From Acidimicrobiales bacterium (GTDB taxonomy: Bacteria > Actinomycetota > Acidimicrobiia > Acidimicrobiales > AC-9), in NCBI GenBank assembly GCA_036270875.1, contig DATBBR010000064.1:1-47945 (forward strand): a stretch of DNA of 47,945 nucleotides. The letters are read 5' to 3'. This document shows, piece by piece, positions 8,894 through 17,396 of the stretch. The translations under genes and the position numbers were made by a program. Each line of letters starts with the position of its first letter. Within the stretch, counting starts at the first letter, position 1. The notes under the pieces were generated by a model that searched no databases, was not told the DNA's origin, and saw nothing but the letters and a program-made list of their open reading frames with translations.

Positions 8894-9907
8894 TCAACCG
8901 GATCGCTCGTCGTGGCCTCCGAACTCCTTGCGCATGGCGGACAGTATCCGGTCGGCGAAGTCGCCCTCGCCCCGGGAGCTGAAGCGCTCGTACAACGCCG
9001 TCGTCAGGACGTGGGCCGGGATGCCCTCGTCGATGGCGGCCATCGAGGTCCAGCGCCCCTCTCCGGAGTCGGACACCCGCCCGGTGAAGCTCGACAGATC
9101 GGGATCCTGGAGGAGGGCGGAGGCGGTGAGATCCAGCAGCCACGACGCCACCACGCTCCCCCGCCGCCACACCTCGGCCACCTCCGTGGTGTCGATGTCG
9201 TAGCGGTAGTACTCGGGATCCCGCAGCGGAGTGGTCTCGGCGTCCGAGACCTCCTTCTCCTTGCCGATGTTGGCCCGACGAAGGACGGCGAGTCCCTCGG
9301 CGTAGGCGGCCATGATCCCGTACTCGATCCCGTTGTGGACCATCTTGACGAAGTGGCCGGCGCCGTTCGGCCCGCAGTGGAGGTAGCCGTTCTCGGATGT
9401 GGAAGGCGGCCCCTGGCGACCAGGCGTCCGTTCGATCGAGCCTGCTCCTGGGGCAATGGTGGCAAAGACCGGATCGAGGTGGCGGACCACGTCGGCCTCG
9501 CCTCCGATCATGAGGCAGAAGCCGCGCTCGAGTCCGAACACGCCGCCGCTCGTGCCGACGTCCACGTAGTGGATGCCTTTGCCCCCGAGGGCCTTGGCCC
9601 TGTCGATGTCGTCGCGATAGTAGGAGTTGCCGCCGTCGATGATGATGTCACCGGGCTCCATCTTCTCGGCCAGATCCGACACCATCTTGCCCGTGCCGGC
9701 GGCGGGCACCATGAGCCACGCCGCCCGGGGCGGCGCCAGCTTGGCAACGAAATCGTCCAGGGCGGACGTTCCCGTTGCGCCCGCTTCGGCGAGATCCTTC
9801 ACCTTCGGCGGGTTGCGGTCGTAGACCACGCACTCGTGGCCGTCCCGCATGAGCCTGCGCACGAGGTTCGCCCCCATGCGGCCGAGGCCGATCATTCCGA
9901 GCTGCAT
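8894..9907 (-). CDS. gnd: 6-phosphogluconate dehydrogenase, short decarboxylating type
   Basis: Oxidatively decarboxylates 6-phosphogluconate to ribulose 5-phosphate in the pentose phosphate pathway. At 337 residues it is the short form, not the approximately 470-residue form. It has the Rossmann motif GLGRMG (7-12), [10 protein letters not shown] (88-97), the substrate loop TSGG (119-122), and the catalytic region [13 protein letters not shown] with Lys188. ATG 9907 is preceded by a good AGGGAGG ribosome site. The polyphosphate glucokinase gene lies just upstream on the same strand (67 bp), so the two may supply and oxidise glucose 6-phosphate together. Short forms are often NAD-preferring; that is family knowledge, not read here. 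Confidence 0.94.
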   Translation of the reverse strand: MQLGMIGLGRMGANLVRRLMRDGHECVVYDRNPPKVKDLAEAGATGTSALDDFVAKLAPPRAAWLMVPAAGTGKMVSDLAEKMEPGDIIIDGGNSYYRDDIDRAKALGGKGIHYVDVGTSGGVFGLERGFCLMIGGEADVVRHLDPVFATIAPGAGSIERTPGRQGPPSTSENGYLHCGPNGAGHFVKMVHNGIEYGIMAAYAEGLAVLRRANIGKEKEVSDAETTPLRDPEYYRYDIDTTEVAEVWRRGSVVASWLLDLTASALLQDPDLSSFTGRVSDSGEGRWTSMAAIDEGIPAHVLTTALYERFSSRGEGDFADRILSAMRKEFGGHDERSG

Positions 9908-9974
9908 ACGCCGATCCCTCCCTCTCCGTTGGTCCGCCGAGTGTTCGAGCCCGGCCCGCTCTCGATCTCAGAGG

Positions 9975-10808
9975 CTACTGCCGCTCCCAGAGCTTGATCC
10001 CCCCGAGGATGCCCGCCTCGTTGTCGACGATGGTGGCCTTGGGGCCCAGGTCGGCGGTGACTCGCTTGGAGTTGCCGCCTCCGAGGTAGACCTGGTCGTA
10101 GAAGAAGAGAGCATCGAGGGTCTCGACGGCAAGCTTGACCCGCTTGTTCCACTTCTTGTCGCCGATGCGCTTCCGGGCGGCGTTGCCGATGTAGTCGTTG
10201 TAGGACTCGTTGTTGTGAAGCGGATGGTGCGCGAGCTCCATGTGCGGCGTCAGGCGGCCGTGGAAGAACAGGCCCGTGCCGACGCCGGTGCCCAGGGTGA
10301 CCACCAGCTCGAGGCCCTTTCCCTTCACCACGGCCGCGCCCTGCAGGTCCGCGTCGTTGACCACCTTCGTTGGCTTGTCGAGCGCGGCCTCCAGCGCGGC
10401 GGCGAGATCGAACCCGCTCCACGCCGTGACGAGCTCGGGCACGGTCTTGGAGCCCGGGCCCGACTCGGTGACGAAGTGTGGGGCCGACAGCACACGGCCG
10501 TCCCGGACCATGCCCGGAAAGCCCACGGAGACCCTGTTGTAGACGGGGAGCGGCTGGACGAGCTGCCGCAGGGTCTCGACGAGCCCGGTGGGCGGGCAGG
10601 GGTAGGACGTGGACACCCGGACGCGGTCCACCTCCATGGCCCCGGCCGGATCGAGGACCGAGGCCTTCAGGCCGGTGCCGCCCACGTCGATCGCCAGTGT
10701 CGCCGCCTTCTTGGCGCTGCCCGCCCGGGCCGGCGCCTTCTTCTTCGCAGTCGTAGCTCGGGCTGGCTGTTTCCGGGTGGTGCCGGGTGCGCTGCGGTCG
10801 GCCGCCAT
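9975..10808 (-). CDS. ppgK: polyphosphate glucokinase (ROK family)
   Basis: Phosphorylates glucose using inorganic polyphosphate and often ATP. The start is set at ATG 10808, which has a perfect AGGAGG 8 bases upstream (10817-10822); an upstream in-frame ATG at 10862 lacks this. The 277-residue product has a lysine/alanine-rich tail (about 1-36), then the phosphate-binding motif IDVGGTGLK (40-48). Further on are GFPGMV, VVNDAD, TLGTGVGTGLF and YLGGGNSKR, all typical of actinobacterial PpgK. The basic tail is longer than in the enzymes I remember and could touch polyphosphate or nucleic acid. It lies upstream of gnd on the same strand, 67 bp away. Confidence 0.95.
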   Translation of the reverse strand: MAADRSAPGTTRKQPARATTAKKKAPARAGSAKKAATLAIDVGGTGLKASVLDPAGAMEVDRVRVSTSYPCPPTGLVETLRQLVQPLPVYNRVSVGFPGMVRDGRVLSAPHFVTESGPGSKTVPELVTAWSGFDLAAALEAALDKPTKVVNDADLQGAAVVKGKGLELVVTLGTGVGTGLFFHGRLTPHMELAHHPLHNNESYNDYIGNAARKRIGDKKWNKRVKLAVETLDALFFYDQVYLGGGNSKRVTADLGPKATIVDNEAGILGGIKLWERQ

Positions 10809-10816
10809 GCAGGAAG

Positions 10817-10822
10817 CCTCCT
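10817..10822 (-). promoter_or_regulatory. ribosome binding site fixing the ppgK start
   Basis: AGGAGG on the minus strand, 8 nt from ATG 10808. It decides against the longer in-frame start at 10862. Confidence 0.75.
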
Positions 10823-10892
10823 GACGGGACGAGGGTGCCCGGCCATTGTGTCTCGCGGCCACGGGTCCATGTCGGGCGATGTCTCGCTCCGC

Positions 10893-10909
10893 CCGCGGCG
10901 AAGCCGCGG
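10893..10909 (-). other. GC-rich hairpin in the 113-bp gap after the SGNH gene
   Basis: CCGCGGC (10893-10899), loop GAA, GCCGCGG (10903-10909): a perfect 7-bp stem 12 bp beyond the SGNH hydrolase stop. There is no U-tract on either strand, so it may be a pause or mRNA-end structure, not a full intrinsic terminator. The rest of 10823-10921 shows nothing else I can name. Confidence 0.35.
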
Positions 10910-10921
10910 AAGCAGCGTCGA

Positions 10922-11662
10922 TCAGCCGGTCTTGGCCAGGAGCGTGGCCGTGATGGCGTCGGCGAAGCGTTGCGTGCCCGCCGGGACGGCGAGGTGCACA
11001 CCATCGGGCATGCGCAGCGGAACCTGCTTGCCGTCAGGGCCCACGATTGACGCCAGGTACCGGCCCTGGGCGTCGACGAACGGCTTGACCTCGTCGACGA
11101 AGAGCGGTCGGCGCGCGGGCGAGGCGGGCGCCCGGAGGGACAAGTAGATCATGTCCAGTGTCGTGACCTTCTGCTCCATCGCCGGCATGGCCATCGGCGG
11201 TCCCAACACCCAGTACACCTGGGCGTGGTCCGAGCTGAGGATGTCGGTGGCCTGCTGCGCCGCCGCCGCCCAGGCGGCATAGAACTGTGGCGTCATGGCG
11301 GCGATGCCGGGCCGGGTGCCGAACAGGCCGTAGTTGCCGACGAACTCGACGACCACGATGTCGGGCTGGTACTGAGCGACGAGCTGGCGCATCTTCGTCA
11401 ACCAGTCGAACCTCGTATCGAGCAGCCCCGTGCCGAAGAACGCCGCCACCTGGACCTGGAAGCCCTGGCGCTGCAGCTCGCCCGTGGCAGCGGGCCCAGC
11501 CGACTGCATGATCGAATCGCCGATGAGCAGCACCTTGCGGTGCGATGTCAGCACGATCACCACGGCGCCCAGGCCGAGCACGATCACCACGATGGCGGCA
11601 AGCGCAGCGAGGGTTACCCGCCTCCGTCTCGACCGGTGGGCTGCGCCCACATGGTGATCCAC
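10922..11662 (-). CDS. membrane-anchored SGNH/GDSL-like hydrolase
   Basis: A 246-residue protein with a basic N-terminus and one membrane segment (about 17-38), then an extracytoplasmic SGNH-hydrolase fold. Block I is LLIGDS with Ser50 as probable nucleophile. FVGNYG supplies the oxyanion Asn110, and PDGVHL gives the Asp220-x2-His223 pair. Members hydrolyse ester bonds in lipids, acetylated polysaccharides or cell-wall components; which one is not visible. The start is GTG 11662. It is 63 bp downstream of the HpnA-like gene on the same strand. Confidence 0.82.
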   Translation of the reverse strand: MDHHVGAAHRSRRRRVTLAALAAIVVIVLGLGAVVIVLTSHRKVLLIGDSIMQSAGPAATGELQRQGFQVQVAAFFGTGLLDTRFDWLTKMRQLVAQYQPDIVVVEFVGNYGLFGTRPGIAAMTPQFYAAWAAAAQQATDILSSDHAQVYWVLGPPMAMPAMEQKVTTLDMIYLSLRAPASPARRPLFVDEVKPFVDAQGRYLASIVGPDGKQVPLRMPDGVHLAVPAGTQRFADAITATLLAKTG

Positions 11663-11725
11663 GGCCGCCCCTTATCCGCGTCGTTCGGCAACCAGTCGGT
11701 CGATGGCTGCGGTCCTCGCCGTTCG

Positions 11726-12787
11726 CTACGGCCGGCGGTCCGGGCCAGGTGTCTGCGACATCCGCTGCAGACGCTCGGGCCGGACGTAGCCCTCGCTCAT
11801 GTACCAGTCTGCGGACCGGCGGATGGCACCGGGGGACGGCATGCTGGTGTAGCCCAGCTCCCGGCGGGCCCGCGAGTCGTCGAAGACCATCCTCGTGGTG
11901 GACATGCGCGCCGCTTCCATCGGGACCGCTGGCGACCGATGGAGCAGCCGACCCTGGATCAGCTCGCTGGCGCGCCCGGCGCCGAGGGCGGCGGCGGCGG
12001 GGATCCTCCCCAGGGGCCGCGCCAGACCCGTGTGGTCGGCCAGCACGCCCAGGATGTCGACCAGCTCCATGTTCTCGCCGCCGAGGATGTAGCTCCGCCC
12101 CGACCGGCCCCGCTCGGCGGCCAGGAGGTGGCCCTCGGCAACATCGTCCACGTCGACCACATTGAGCGCCGTGTTCACGTAAGCGGGAATTCGGCCGTTC
12201 AGGAAGTCCACGATCAGCTTGCCAGTCGGCGTCGGCACCCGATCCCCGTCGCCGAGGGGGAAGGTCGGATGGGTGATGACGACGGGCAGGCCCGCGGCCG
12301 CGTGGCGCAAGGCCTCGTGCTCGGCCACGTACTTCGAGCGCTTGTAGCCGCCGAAGAGGTGCTCGATGTCGGCTACGTCATCCTCGTCGGCTGGCGCTCC
12401 GTCCGCACGCAGGCCGATCGTGCCCACCGTGCTGGTGTAGACGACCTTGGACCCCGACGCGGCCGCGGCAGCCAGCACGTTGCGCGTGCCGCCGACGTTG
12501 ACCTCGTAGAAGAGCTCGGGCCGACGCGCCCAGAAGCGGTACAGCGCCGCGGTGTGGAACACGACGCGGATGCCGGTCAGGGCTCGACGCACGGCGTCGC
12601 CGTCGCGCACATCCGCCTCGACCATCTCCGCGTCGAGCTTCTCGATGTTCGTCCGGTCGACGGCGGGCTCCACCATCGCCCGCACGGGACAGCCCCGGCC
12701 CGCGAGCGCCCTGACGATGGCCGAACCGATGAAACCAGTGGCGCCCGTGACGCAGACCGGGTCAGAGTCGCCGAGCGGGCTCGTCAT
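11726..12787 (-). CDS. hpnA: HpnA-like NAD-dependent epimerase/dehydratase
   Basis: An extended SDR of 353 residues with TGATGFIG (14-21) and the catalytic Tyr148-x3-Lys152 (YKRSK). The long middle part (PTPTGKLIVDFLNGRIPAY, then NVVDVDDVAEGHLLA and YILGGEN) matches my memory of the hopanoid-associated sugar epimerase HpnA better than plant-type flavonoid reductases or 3beta-HSD. HpnA genes sit in bacterial hopanoid clusters, but the step is not settled. It begins 11 bp after the aminotransferase stop, so the two form an operon. No squalene-hopene cyclase is in the window, so the hopanoid link is inference. The alternative is a generic NAD-dependent epimerase. Confidence 0.75.
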   Translation of the reverse strand: MTSPLGDSDPVCVTGATGFIGSAIVRALAGRGCPVRAMVEPAVDRTNIEKLDAEMVEADVRDGDAVRRALTGIRVVFHTAALYRFWARRPELFYEVNVGGTRNVLAAAAASGSKVVYTSTVGTIGLRADGAPADEDDVADIEHLFGGYKRSKYVAEHEALRHAAAGLPVVITHPTFPLGDGDRVPTPTGKLIVDFLNGRIPAYVNTALNVVDVDDVAEGHLLAAERGRSGRSYILGGENMELVDILGVLADHTGLARPLGRIPAAAALGAGRASELIQGRLLHRSPAVPMEAARMSTTRMVFDDSRARRELGYTSMPSPGAIRRSADWYMSEGYVRPERLQRMSQTPGPDRRP

Positions 12788-12798
12788 GGGCTGGGCGC

Positions 12799-14193
12799 TC
12801 AGACCGTCTCACGCTTGAGCGCGCTCTTGGCGACCGTCCGTCCAAAGTCCCACGCCAGGCCCGGATAGCGATGCGCGTCCGCCACGACGTCCTGGAAGGC
12901 GTCGACGAACAGGTCGACCTCCTCCTGCCCCGCAACCAGGGGGGGGAGGATCTTGAGGATGTTCATGTTGTCGCCGGCGACCTGGGTCAGGATGCGGTGG
13001 CGGTGGAGCATGGGCACCACGATCATCTGCGTGAACAGGCCGGGTCGGAGCCGCTCCATCATCCGCCAGCCCGATCGCAGCTTGAGCGACCGGGGTTCGC
13101 CGAACTCGATGCCGATCATCAGGCCCTTGCCGCGCACGGCACGCACCAGCTCGAACTTCTCGACCAGCGGCTCGAGCGCCGACATGAACGCCTCACCGGT
13201 CGCGTCGGCCCGCTCGACGAGGTGCTCGTCGTCAAGGACGCGAAGCGTGGCCAGACCTGCGACCATCGCCAGATCGTTCTCCCCGAACGTCGAGCTGTGC
13301 ACCACGGCCCGCTCCATGTGGTCGAAGACGCGGTCGAAGATGTCGGCCCGGGTAAGGAGCGCCCCCACGGGCACGTAGCCGCCTGAGAGCGCCTTGGCCA
13401 CAGTGATCATGTCCGGCTGCGCCTCCCAGTGCTCGAGGGCCAGGAACCTGCCCGTGCGACCGAGTCCGGTCTGCACCTCGTCGATCACGAGGAGGGCGCC
13501 GTGGCGCGAGCAGGCTTCCCGGGCCCGGGCGAGGTAGCCCTCGGGTGCAAGGTGCACCCCCTTGCCCTGTATCGGCTCGACGATGAAGGCGGCCACGTCG
13601 CCGCTGGCGAGCTCGGCCTCCAAGGCGTCGGCGTCGCCGAAGGGGACCTCGACACAGCCGGGCAACAAGGGCCCGAAGCCGTCACGAAATTCTCTCCCCC
13701 CGTTGACGGACAGGGCGCCGTTGGTCAGCCCGTGGAAGGCGTGGTCGCAGTAGACGATCCGCGTCCGGCCCGTCGCCCGGCGGGCGAACTTGATGGCGCC
13801 CTCCACCGCCTCGGCGCCGCTGTTGGTGAAGAAGCAGCGGTCGATCCCGGCCGGGACCCGTTCGAGCAGGGCTTCGGCCAGGAGACCGGACAGGAGCGAG
13901 CAGTCCATCTGGACCAGGTTGGCGAAGTCGGCGTCGACGGCGTCGTGAAGCGCCTGCTTGACCACCGGATGGGACCGTCCCAGGCCGAAGACCCCGAAGC
14001 CGGCGAGGAAGTCGAGATAGCGGGAGCCATCCCGATCGAAGAGATAGCAGCCCTCGCCCCGCTCGTAGAAGCGATCGAACCCGATCGTGCGGAGCACCTT
14101 CACCATCTGCGGGTTGAGATGGGCCGAGTGCAGGCGGAAGTCCTCCCCCCGCCGCTCAGTCACCGTGGTCCGCAGGTCGAACGTCATCCGCAA
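12799..14193 (-). CDS. class III PLP aminotransferase (possible HpnO)
   Basis: A PLP-dependent fold-type I aminotransferase of the ornithine/acetylornithine group, 464 residues. It has [14 protein letters not shown] (122-135), the cofactor Asp in [13 protein letters not shown] (236-248), and PLP lysine Lys267 in TVAKALSGG. Its extended C-terminus and the N-terminal stretch [18 protein letters not shown] are unlike ArgD. Partnered with the HpnA-like gene, it could be HpnO, which makes aminobacteriohopanetriol from ribosyl hopane; this is inferred from context. The start at 14193 overlaps the end of dtd by 10 bp; an ATG two codons on (14187) is also possible. Confidence 0.85.
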   Translation of the reverse strand: MRMTFDLRTTVTERRGEDFRLHSAHLNPQMVKVLRTIGFDRFYERGEGCYLFDRDGSRYLDFLAGFGVFGLGRSHPVVKQALHDAVDADFANLVQMDCSLLSGLLAEALLERVPAGIDRCFFTNSGAEAVEGAIKFARRATGRTRIVYCDHAFHGLTNGALSVNGGREFRDGFGPLLPGCVEVPFGDADALEAELASGDVAAFIVEPIQGKGVHLAPEGYLARAREACSRHGALLVIDEVQTGLGRTGRFLALEHWEAQPDMITVAKALSGGYVPVGALLTRADIFDRVFDHMERAVVHSSTFGENDLAMVAGLATLRVLDDEHLVERADATGEAFMSALEPLVEKFELVRAVRGKGLMIGIEFGEPRSLKLRSGWRMMERLRPGLFTQMIVVPMLHRHRILTQVAGDNMNILKILPPLVAGQEEVDLFVDAFQDVVADAHRYPGLAWDFGRTVAKSALKRETV

Positions 14194-14630
14194 CCCTCCA
14201 CCTCAAGCAAGATCGTCACCGGACCGTGGTTGACGAGCTCGACATCCATCATGGCGCCGAACGTGCCCGTCTCCACCTTCGCCCCCAGACCCTCGAGCGC
14301 CTCACCGAAGGCGGTCACCAGCGGTTCGGCCCGGTCTGCGGGTGCGGCGGCCGCCCAGGACGGTCTTCGTCCTCGGGACACGTCGGCGTACAGCGTGAAC
14401 TGGCTGACCACCAGCACCGAGCCGCCGATGTCGGCCAGCGACCGGTCCATCCGGCCGTCGGTTCCGAGGATACGCAGATGCCAGACCTTCTCGGCCAGCC
14501 GGCGGGCGGTGGCTTCGTCGTCGCTGTGGGTCACGCCGACCAGGACGCACAATCCCGGACCGATCTCCCCCGTCACCCTGCTGCCCACGATCACCCGGGC
14601 CCGGTCGACCCGCTGCACCAGCCCTCGCAT
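14184..14630 (-). CDS. dtd: D-aminoacyl-tRNA deacylase
   Basis: Hydrolyses D-amino acids, and misattached glycine, from tRNA. The start is placed at ATG 14630 (MRGLVQRV), the family's usual beginning; a start at 14654 would add eight residues. The 148-residue product has the two signatures that line the active site: SQFTLYAD (76-83) and GPVT (136-139). RGRRPSW corresponds to the usual KGRRPSF. The gene overlaps the aminotransferase start by 10 bp, suggesting coupled translation. Confidence 0.96.
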   Translation of the reverse strand: MRGLVQRVDRARVIVGSRVTGEIGPGLCVLVGVTHSDDEATARRLAEKVWHLRILGTDGRMDRSLADIGGSVLVVSQFTLYADVSRGRRPSWAAAAPADRAEPLVTAFGEALEGLGAKVETGTFGAMMDVELVNHGPVTILLEVEGCG

Positions 14631-14650
14631 CCCGCAACCTGTCCCAGCGC

Positions 14651-15025
14651 TCACCCCAGAGGCAGCGCTGGCGGAAGGCTAGGGAGCGCGCGTCCGTTGG
14701 GCAACCTCATGTCGGTACGTCGACGGCGACGTAAGGCCAGGTCTTCCCGCCGGTCGATCAGCATCTGCCAGGCCCGCCGCAGGATCTCGCCCCGCTCCCG
14801 GGGCGGATGAGTCGCCCAGGCGGCCTGGGCCTCGGCGGCGGCGTCGAGCGCCGCGAGGGCATCGTCCTCGGTGGCGTCGGCGACCCGACAGATGACCTCA
14901 CAGGTGGCGGGGTCCTCGACGGCGGACGACGCCCCGCCTGACGCGTCACGCCACTCACCCCCGATCTGGAGGCGGGGAACCACCGCCTCATCGATCACCC
15001 GTCGCTCGTGGGCACTGGTGGTCAT
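14651..15025 (-). pseudogene. aldehyde dehydrogenase remnant (N-terminal fragment)
   Basis: The first roughly 95 residues read as the N-terminus of an NAD(P)-dependent aldehyde dehydrogenase: IGGEWRDAS, VEDPATCEVICRVADAT, WATHPPRERGEILRRA. A normal enzyme has about 480 residues. After REDLA the frame continues for about 27 unrelated residues (LRRRRRTDMRLPNG) and stops. Neither other frame resumes aldehyde dehydrogenase sequence. The catalytic Cys and NAD-binding domain are therefore gone, probably by an internal deletion ending near 14730. It lies directly upstream of dtd, so the surviving start and promoter may now serve dtd. Confidence 0.8.
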
Positions 15026-15092
15026 ACCTGGTGACCTACCCGTTCTGCCCCGACCCCAGCGCGTCCGGCTGCCGGTCGCGCCGCGGCGCCGG

Positions 15093-15434
15093 TCAGGAGG
15101 ACCAGCTGCCCCGCTTGTTCACCACGTACGGGCCCACGGTCACCCGCACCCGAGCCGACGGGTCGTCATGCACCAGCTGGGCGGCCAGCTTCTGCACCGC
15201 GGGATGGGCTCGATCGACGTATGCCGAGGCTTCCTCCCTGGTCAGGGCCGACCCAGCGAGCCGATCCGTCTCGACCTCGACCTCGGCCTGCACCATGAGC
15301 GTCACCGTGGGGGGCTTGGGGACCACGGCCCCGGCGCCGGTCAGGACCCGCACGTCCTGGTTGTCCCCCGTGGCGGGCGGCTCAGGCGCCGGCCGTTCGC
15401 CGATGACCTTCACTGCCTGGTGTTGCTCCGCCAT
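15093..15434 (-). CDS. hypothetical protein, 113 residues
   Basis: Start chosen at ATG 15434, which has GGAGGAGAG a few bases upstream; the open frame extends to 15518 without a better ribosome site. The N-terminal third is Pro/Ala-rich and looks disordered (AEQHQAVKVIGERPAPEPPAT). The middle has an alternating beta-like segment (VTLMVQAEVEVETDRL) and the C-terminus is VRVTVGPYVVNKRG. No recognised domain, signal peptide or membrane segment. It is 67 bp upstream of the aldehyde dehydrogenase remnant on the same strand. Confidence 0.6.
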   Translation of the reverse strand: MAEQHQAVKVIGERPAPEPPATGDNQDVRVLTGAGAVVPKPPTVTLMVQAEVEVETDRLAGSALTREEASAYVDRAHPAVQKLAAQLVHDDPSARVRVTVGPYVVNKRGSWSS

Positions 15435-15712
15435 CAGCTCTCCTCCAGCCGAATTCCGCTGGTGCGCTCGGTGACGAGCCCTGCCCCCCGCCGAACCCAC
15501 CTTAGACGCCAGACCCACGTGTCCTCCTCCCGCCCCCGCCCAGGCTAGGCCCGAAACCGTCGATATGCACAGCGGCGGGCGAGAAATCCACAGGCGACCC
15601 GGGCCAGCGGACCGTACGAGCGCGTACCACCTGGGAGGGAAGCCCGATCACCATCCCGCGTACCCTTTCCCGCCATCCGTCCGCGGCCTATCGTTTGGGG
15701 TCCTGCCCTCGC

Positions 15713-15726
15713 CTGGGAGGTCCCAG
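15713..15726 (+). promoter_or_regulatory. hairpin over the STAS gene ribosome site
   Basis: CTGGGA-GG-TCCCAG is a perfect palindrome just before GTG 15733 and contains the only Shine-Dalgarno-like bases (GGGAGG). As RNA it gives a 5-bp stem with loop AGGT that would mask the ribosome site. A -10-like TATCGT lies about 25 bp upstream. The rest of the 298-bp gap 15435-15732 shows nothing else I can name. Confidence 0.3.
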
Positions 15727-15732
15727 CGGACA

Positions 15733-16224
15733 GTGCAAGATCACGAGGTCACACAGCACGAGGTCACGTCGTCCACGGCGCGTGTCCTGCCCCGCTTTCA
15801 GGTCGGCACCTGGGTGGAAGAGTCCAAGGCGATCGTCTTCGTGTGGGGCGAGGTCGACTGCGCCACCGCGCCGCGGCTGGCGGCGACCCTGGCCGACATG
15901 ACCGAGCAGGGCCGGCTGAACCTGGTCGTCGACCTCAGCGGCGTCTACTTCATGGACTCGACCGGGCTGGCGGTGCTGGCCGTTGCCCACAAGCGGCTCC
16001 TGCAGGCCGGCGGCGGCCTCGTGCTGGCCGGGCCGACCCCTGCCGTGCGGCGGTCGGTCGAGATCACCGGGCTCGACAAGATGATGCCGGTGACCGACGC
16101 CCTCCCGAAGGTCGCGTCGGCCCTCCTCGAGTCGACACGGGCCCGGGATCAGGTTCCCGACGTCGACGAGGACGACAACCAGCACGACGACACTCAGCAG
16201 GAAGAGCCCGACCCGACCCCGTAG
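15733..16224 (+). CDS. STAS-domain protein (anti-sigma factor antagonist type)
   Basis: A 163-residue protein from GTG 15733. Residues about 22-125 form a STAS domain: VFVWGEVDCATAPRLAATL, VVDLSGVYFMDSTGLAVLA, then GGGLVLAGPTPAVRRSVEI. The conserved phosphorylatable Ser of anti-sigma antagonists is present in MDSTGL. In SpoIIAA/RsbV-like proteins this Ser is phosphorylated by an anti-sigma kinase and controls release of a stress sigma factor. No kinase or sigma gene is nearby. The C-terminal 30 residues are a strongly acidic, probably disordered tail (DVDEDDNQHDDTQQEE), not usual for the family. It converges with the CDF gene 28 bp away. Confidence 0.88.
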   Translation: MQDHEVTQHEVTSSTARVLPRFQVGTWVEESKAIVFVWGEVDCATAPRLAATLADMTEQGRLNLVVDLSGVYFMDSTGLAVLAVAHKRLLQAGGGLVLAGPTPAVRRSVEITGLDKMMPVTDALPKVASALLESTRARDQVPDVDEDDNQHDDTQQEEPDPTP

Positions 16225-16252
16225 CGAGGCTCGGCCCGCTGCCGGCGGGCGG

Positions 16253-17335
16253 TCAGGCCGTCGGCCGCTTCCAGGACACCCGGTGGTGCGCGACCTCTGC
16301 ATGGTGGTCCACGCCGTGGCCGTCCGCGGGGTCGACGTGCACCAGGGCCGAGGTGAGCCGGGGGACGTCGTGCAGCAGCGCGTGCCGGGCCTGCTCGGCG
16401 ATGTCGTGGCCCTCGCTCACGGTGAGCTCGCCGCTCACCGCCACTTCCGCCTCGGCCCAAAGGGCGTGGCCGATCCAGCGTAGGCGCAGGTCGCCGACAC
16501 CTCGAACACCGGGCACCGCAGCGAGGACCGACGCGCAGCGGTCGACCAGCTCGGGCTCCACGGCGTCCATGAGCCGACGAAACACATCCCGCGCCGCCTC
16601 CCGCCCCACCAGGACGATGGCAACGGTGATCGCCAGCCCGGCGATCGGATCGGCCAGACGGAAGCCGGCCGCCACGCCCGCCGCGCCCAAGAGCACTGCC
16701 AGCGAGGTGAGGCCGTCGGTACGCGCGTGGAGCCCGTCCGCGACCAACGAGGCCGAGCCGATACGGCGTCCGACCGTGATGCGGAAACGAGCCACCCATT
16801 CGTTCCCCAGGAACCCCAGCACGGCGGCGGCAGCCACGGCGCCGAGCAGCTGCACGTGCTGGGGATGCAACAACCGGTTCACCGACTCGTAGCCGGCAGC
16901 GACGGAGGAGGCGGCGATCGCGGCCACCACGGCCAGCCCGGCGAGGTCCTCGGCGCGCCCGTAGCCGTAGACGTAGCGGCGACTCGGCGGCCTGCGGCCC
17001 ACGAGGAATGCCAGCCCGAGGGGGACGGCCGTCAGAGAATCGGCCAGGTTGTGCAGGGCGTCTCCCAGCAGGGCCACCGATCCGCTCACGAGGAAGACGG
17101 CCAGCTGGGCCGCAGCTGTCAGCGCCAGGCCGAACAGAGAAAGCCGCACCGCCCGCATTCCTTCCCGGCTTCCCTGGAGGACCTGGTCGACCTCCCCGAG
17201 GGCTCCGTGCGAGCCGTGCGCAGGGTGGGCGTGGTGCGCGTGGTGCGCCATCAGCTCGCCCAGGCGACCGATCCATCCCCGCCGACCGTGGTCGTGGTGC
17301 GGGTGCCCGTCGCCGCTGTGGCCACGCGTCCCCAT
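16253..17335 (-). CDS. cation diffusion facilitator metal exporter
   Basis: A CDF-family proton-coupled exporter of Zn2+, Co2+, Fe2+ or Cd2+, 360 residues. The N-terminus is very His-rich (HPHHDH at 11-16, HHAHHAHPAH at 31-40), suggesting metal sensing or loading. Six membrane segments follow. The transport-site motifs are intact: DALHNLAD with His95/Asp99 in TM2 and DGLHARTDG with His203/Asp207 in TM5. The C-terminal cytoplasmic dimerisation domain (about 260-340) has HVDP and a final His-rich stretch. Divergent from the P-type ATPase at 17595, with a 259-bp shared gap that holds a palindrome; the two are probably co-regulated. Confidence 0.93.
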   Translation of the reverse strand: MGTRGHSGDGHPHHDHGRRGWIGRLGELMAHHAHHAHPAHGSHGALGEVDQVLQGSREGMRAVRLSLFGLALTAAAQLAVFLVSGSVALLGDALHNLADSLTAVPLGLAFLVGRRPPSRRYVYGYGRAEDLAGLAVVAAIAASSVAAGYESVNRLLHPQHVQLLGAVAAAAVLGFLGNEWVARFRITVGRRIGSASLVADGLHARTDGLTSLAVLLGAAGVAAGFRLADPIAGLAITVAIVLVGREAARDVFRRLMDAVEPELVDRCASVLAAVPGVRGVGDLRLRWIGHALWAEAEVAVSGELTVSEGHDIAEQARHALLHDVPRLTSALVHVDPADGHGVDHHAEVAHHRVSWKRPTA

Positions 17336-17372
17336 GGCGATCTCAGGCTACCTGCCCCCTCGCGCACTCCCC

Positions 17373-17396
17373 GTGACCGCGATCGACGGCGGTCAC
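17373..17396. promoter_or_regulatory. palindrome in the CDF/P-type ATPase divergent promoter
   Basis: GTGACCGC (17373-17380) and GCGGTCAC (17389-17396) are perfect 8-bp arms with an 8-bp spacer, 37 bp upstream of the CDF ATG. It is a good size for a dimeric repressor (metal sensor of the ArsR, CsoR or Fur type), but no regulator gene is adjacent. I saw nothing else definite in the rest of 17336-17594. Confidence 0.45.
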
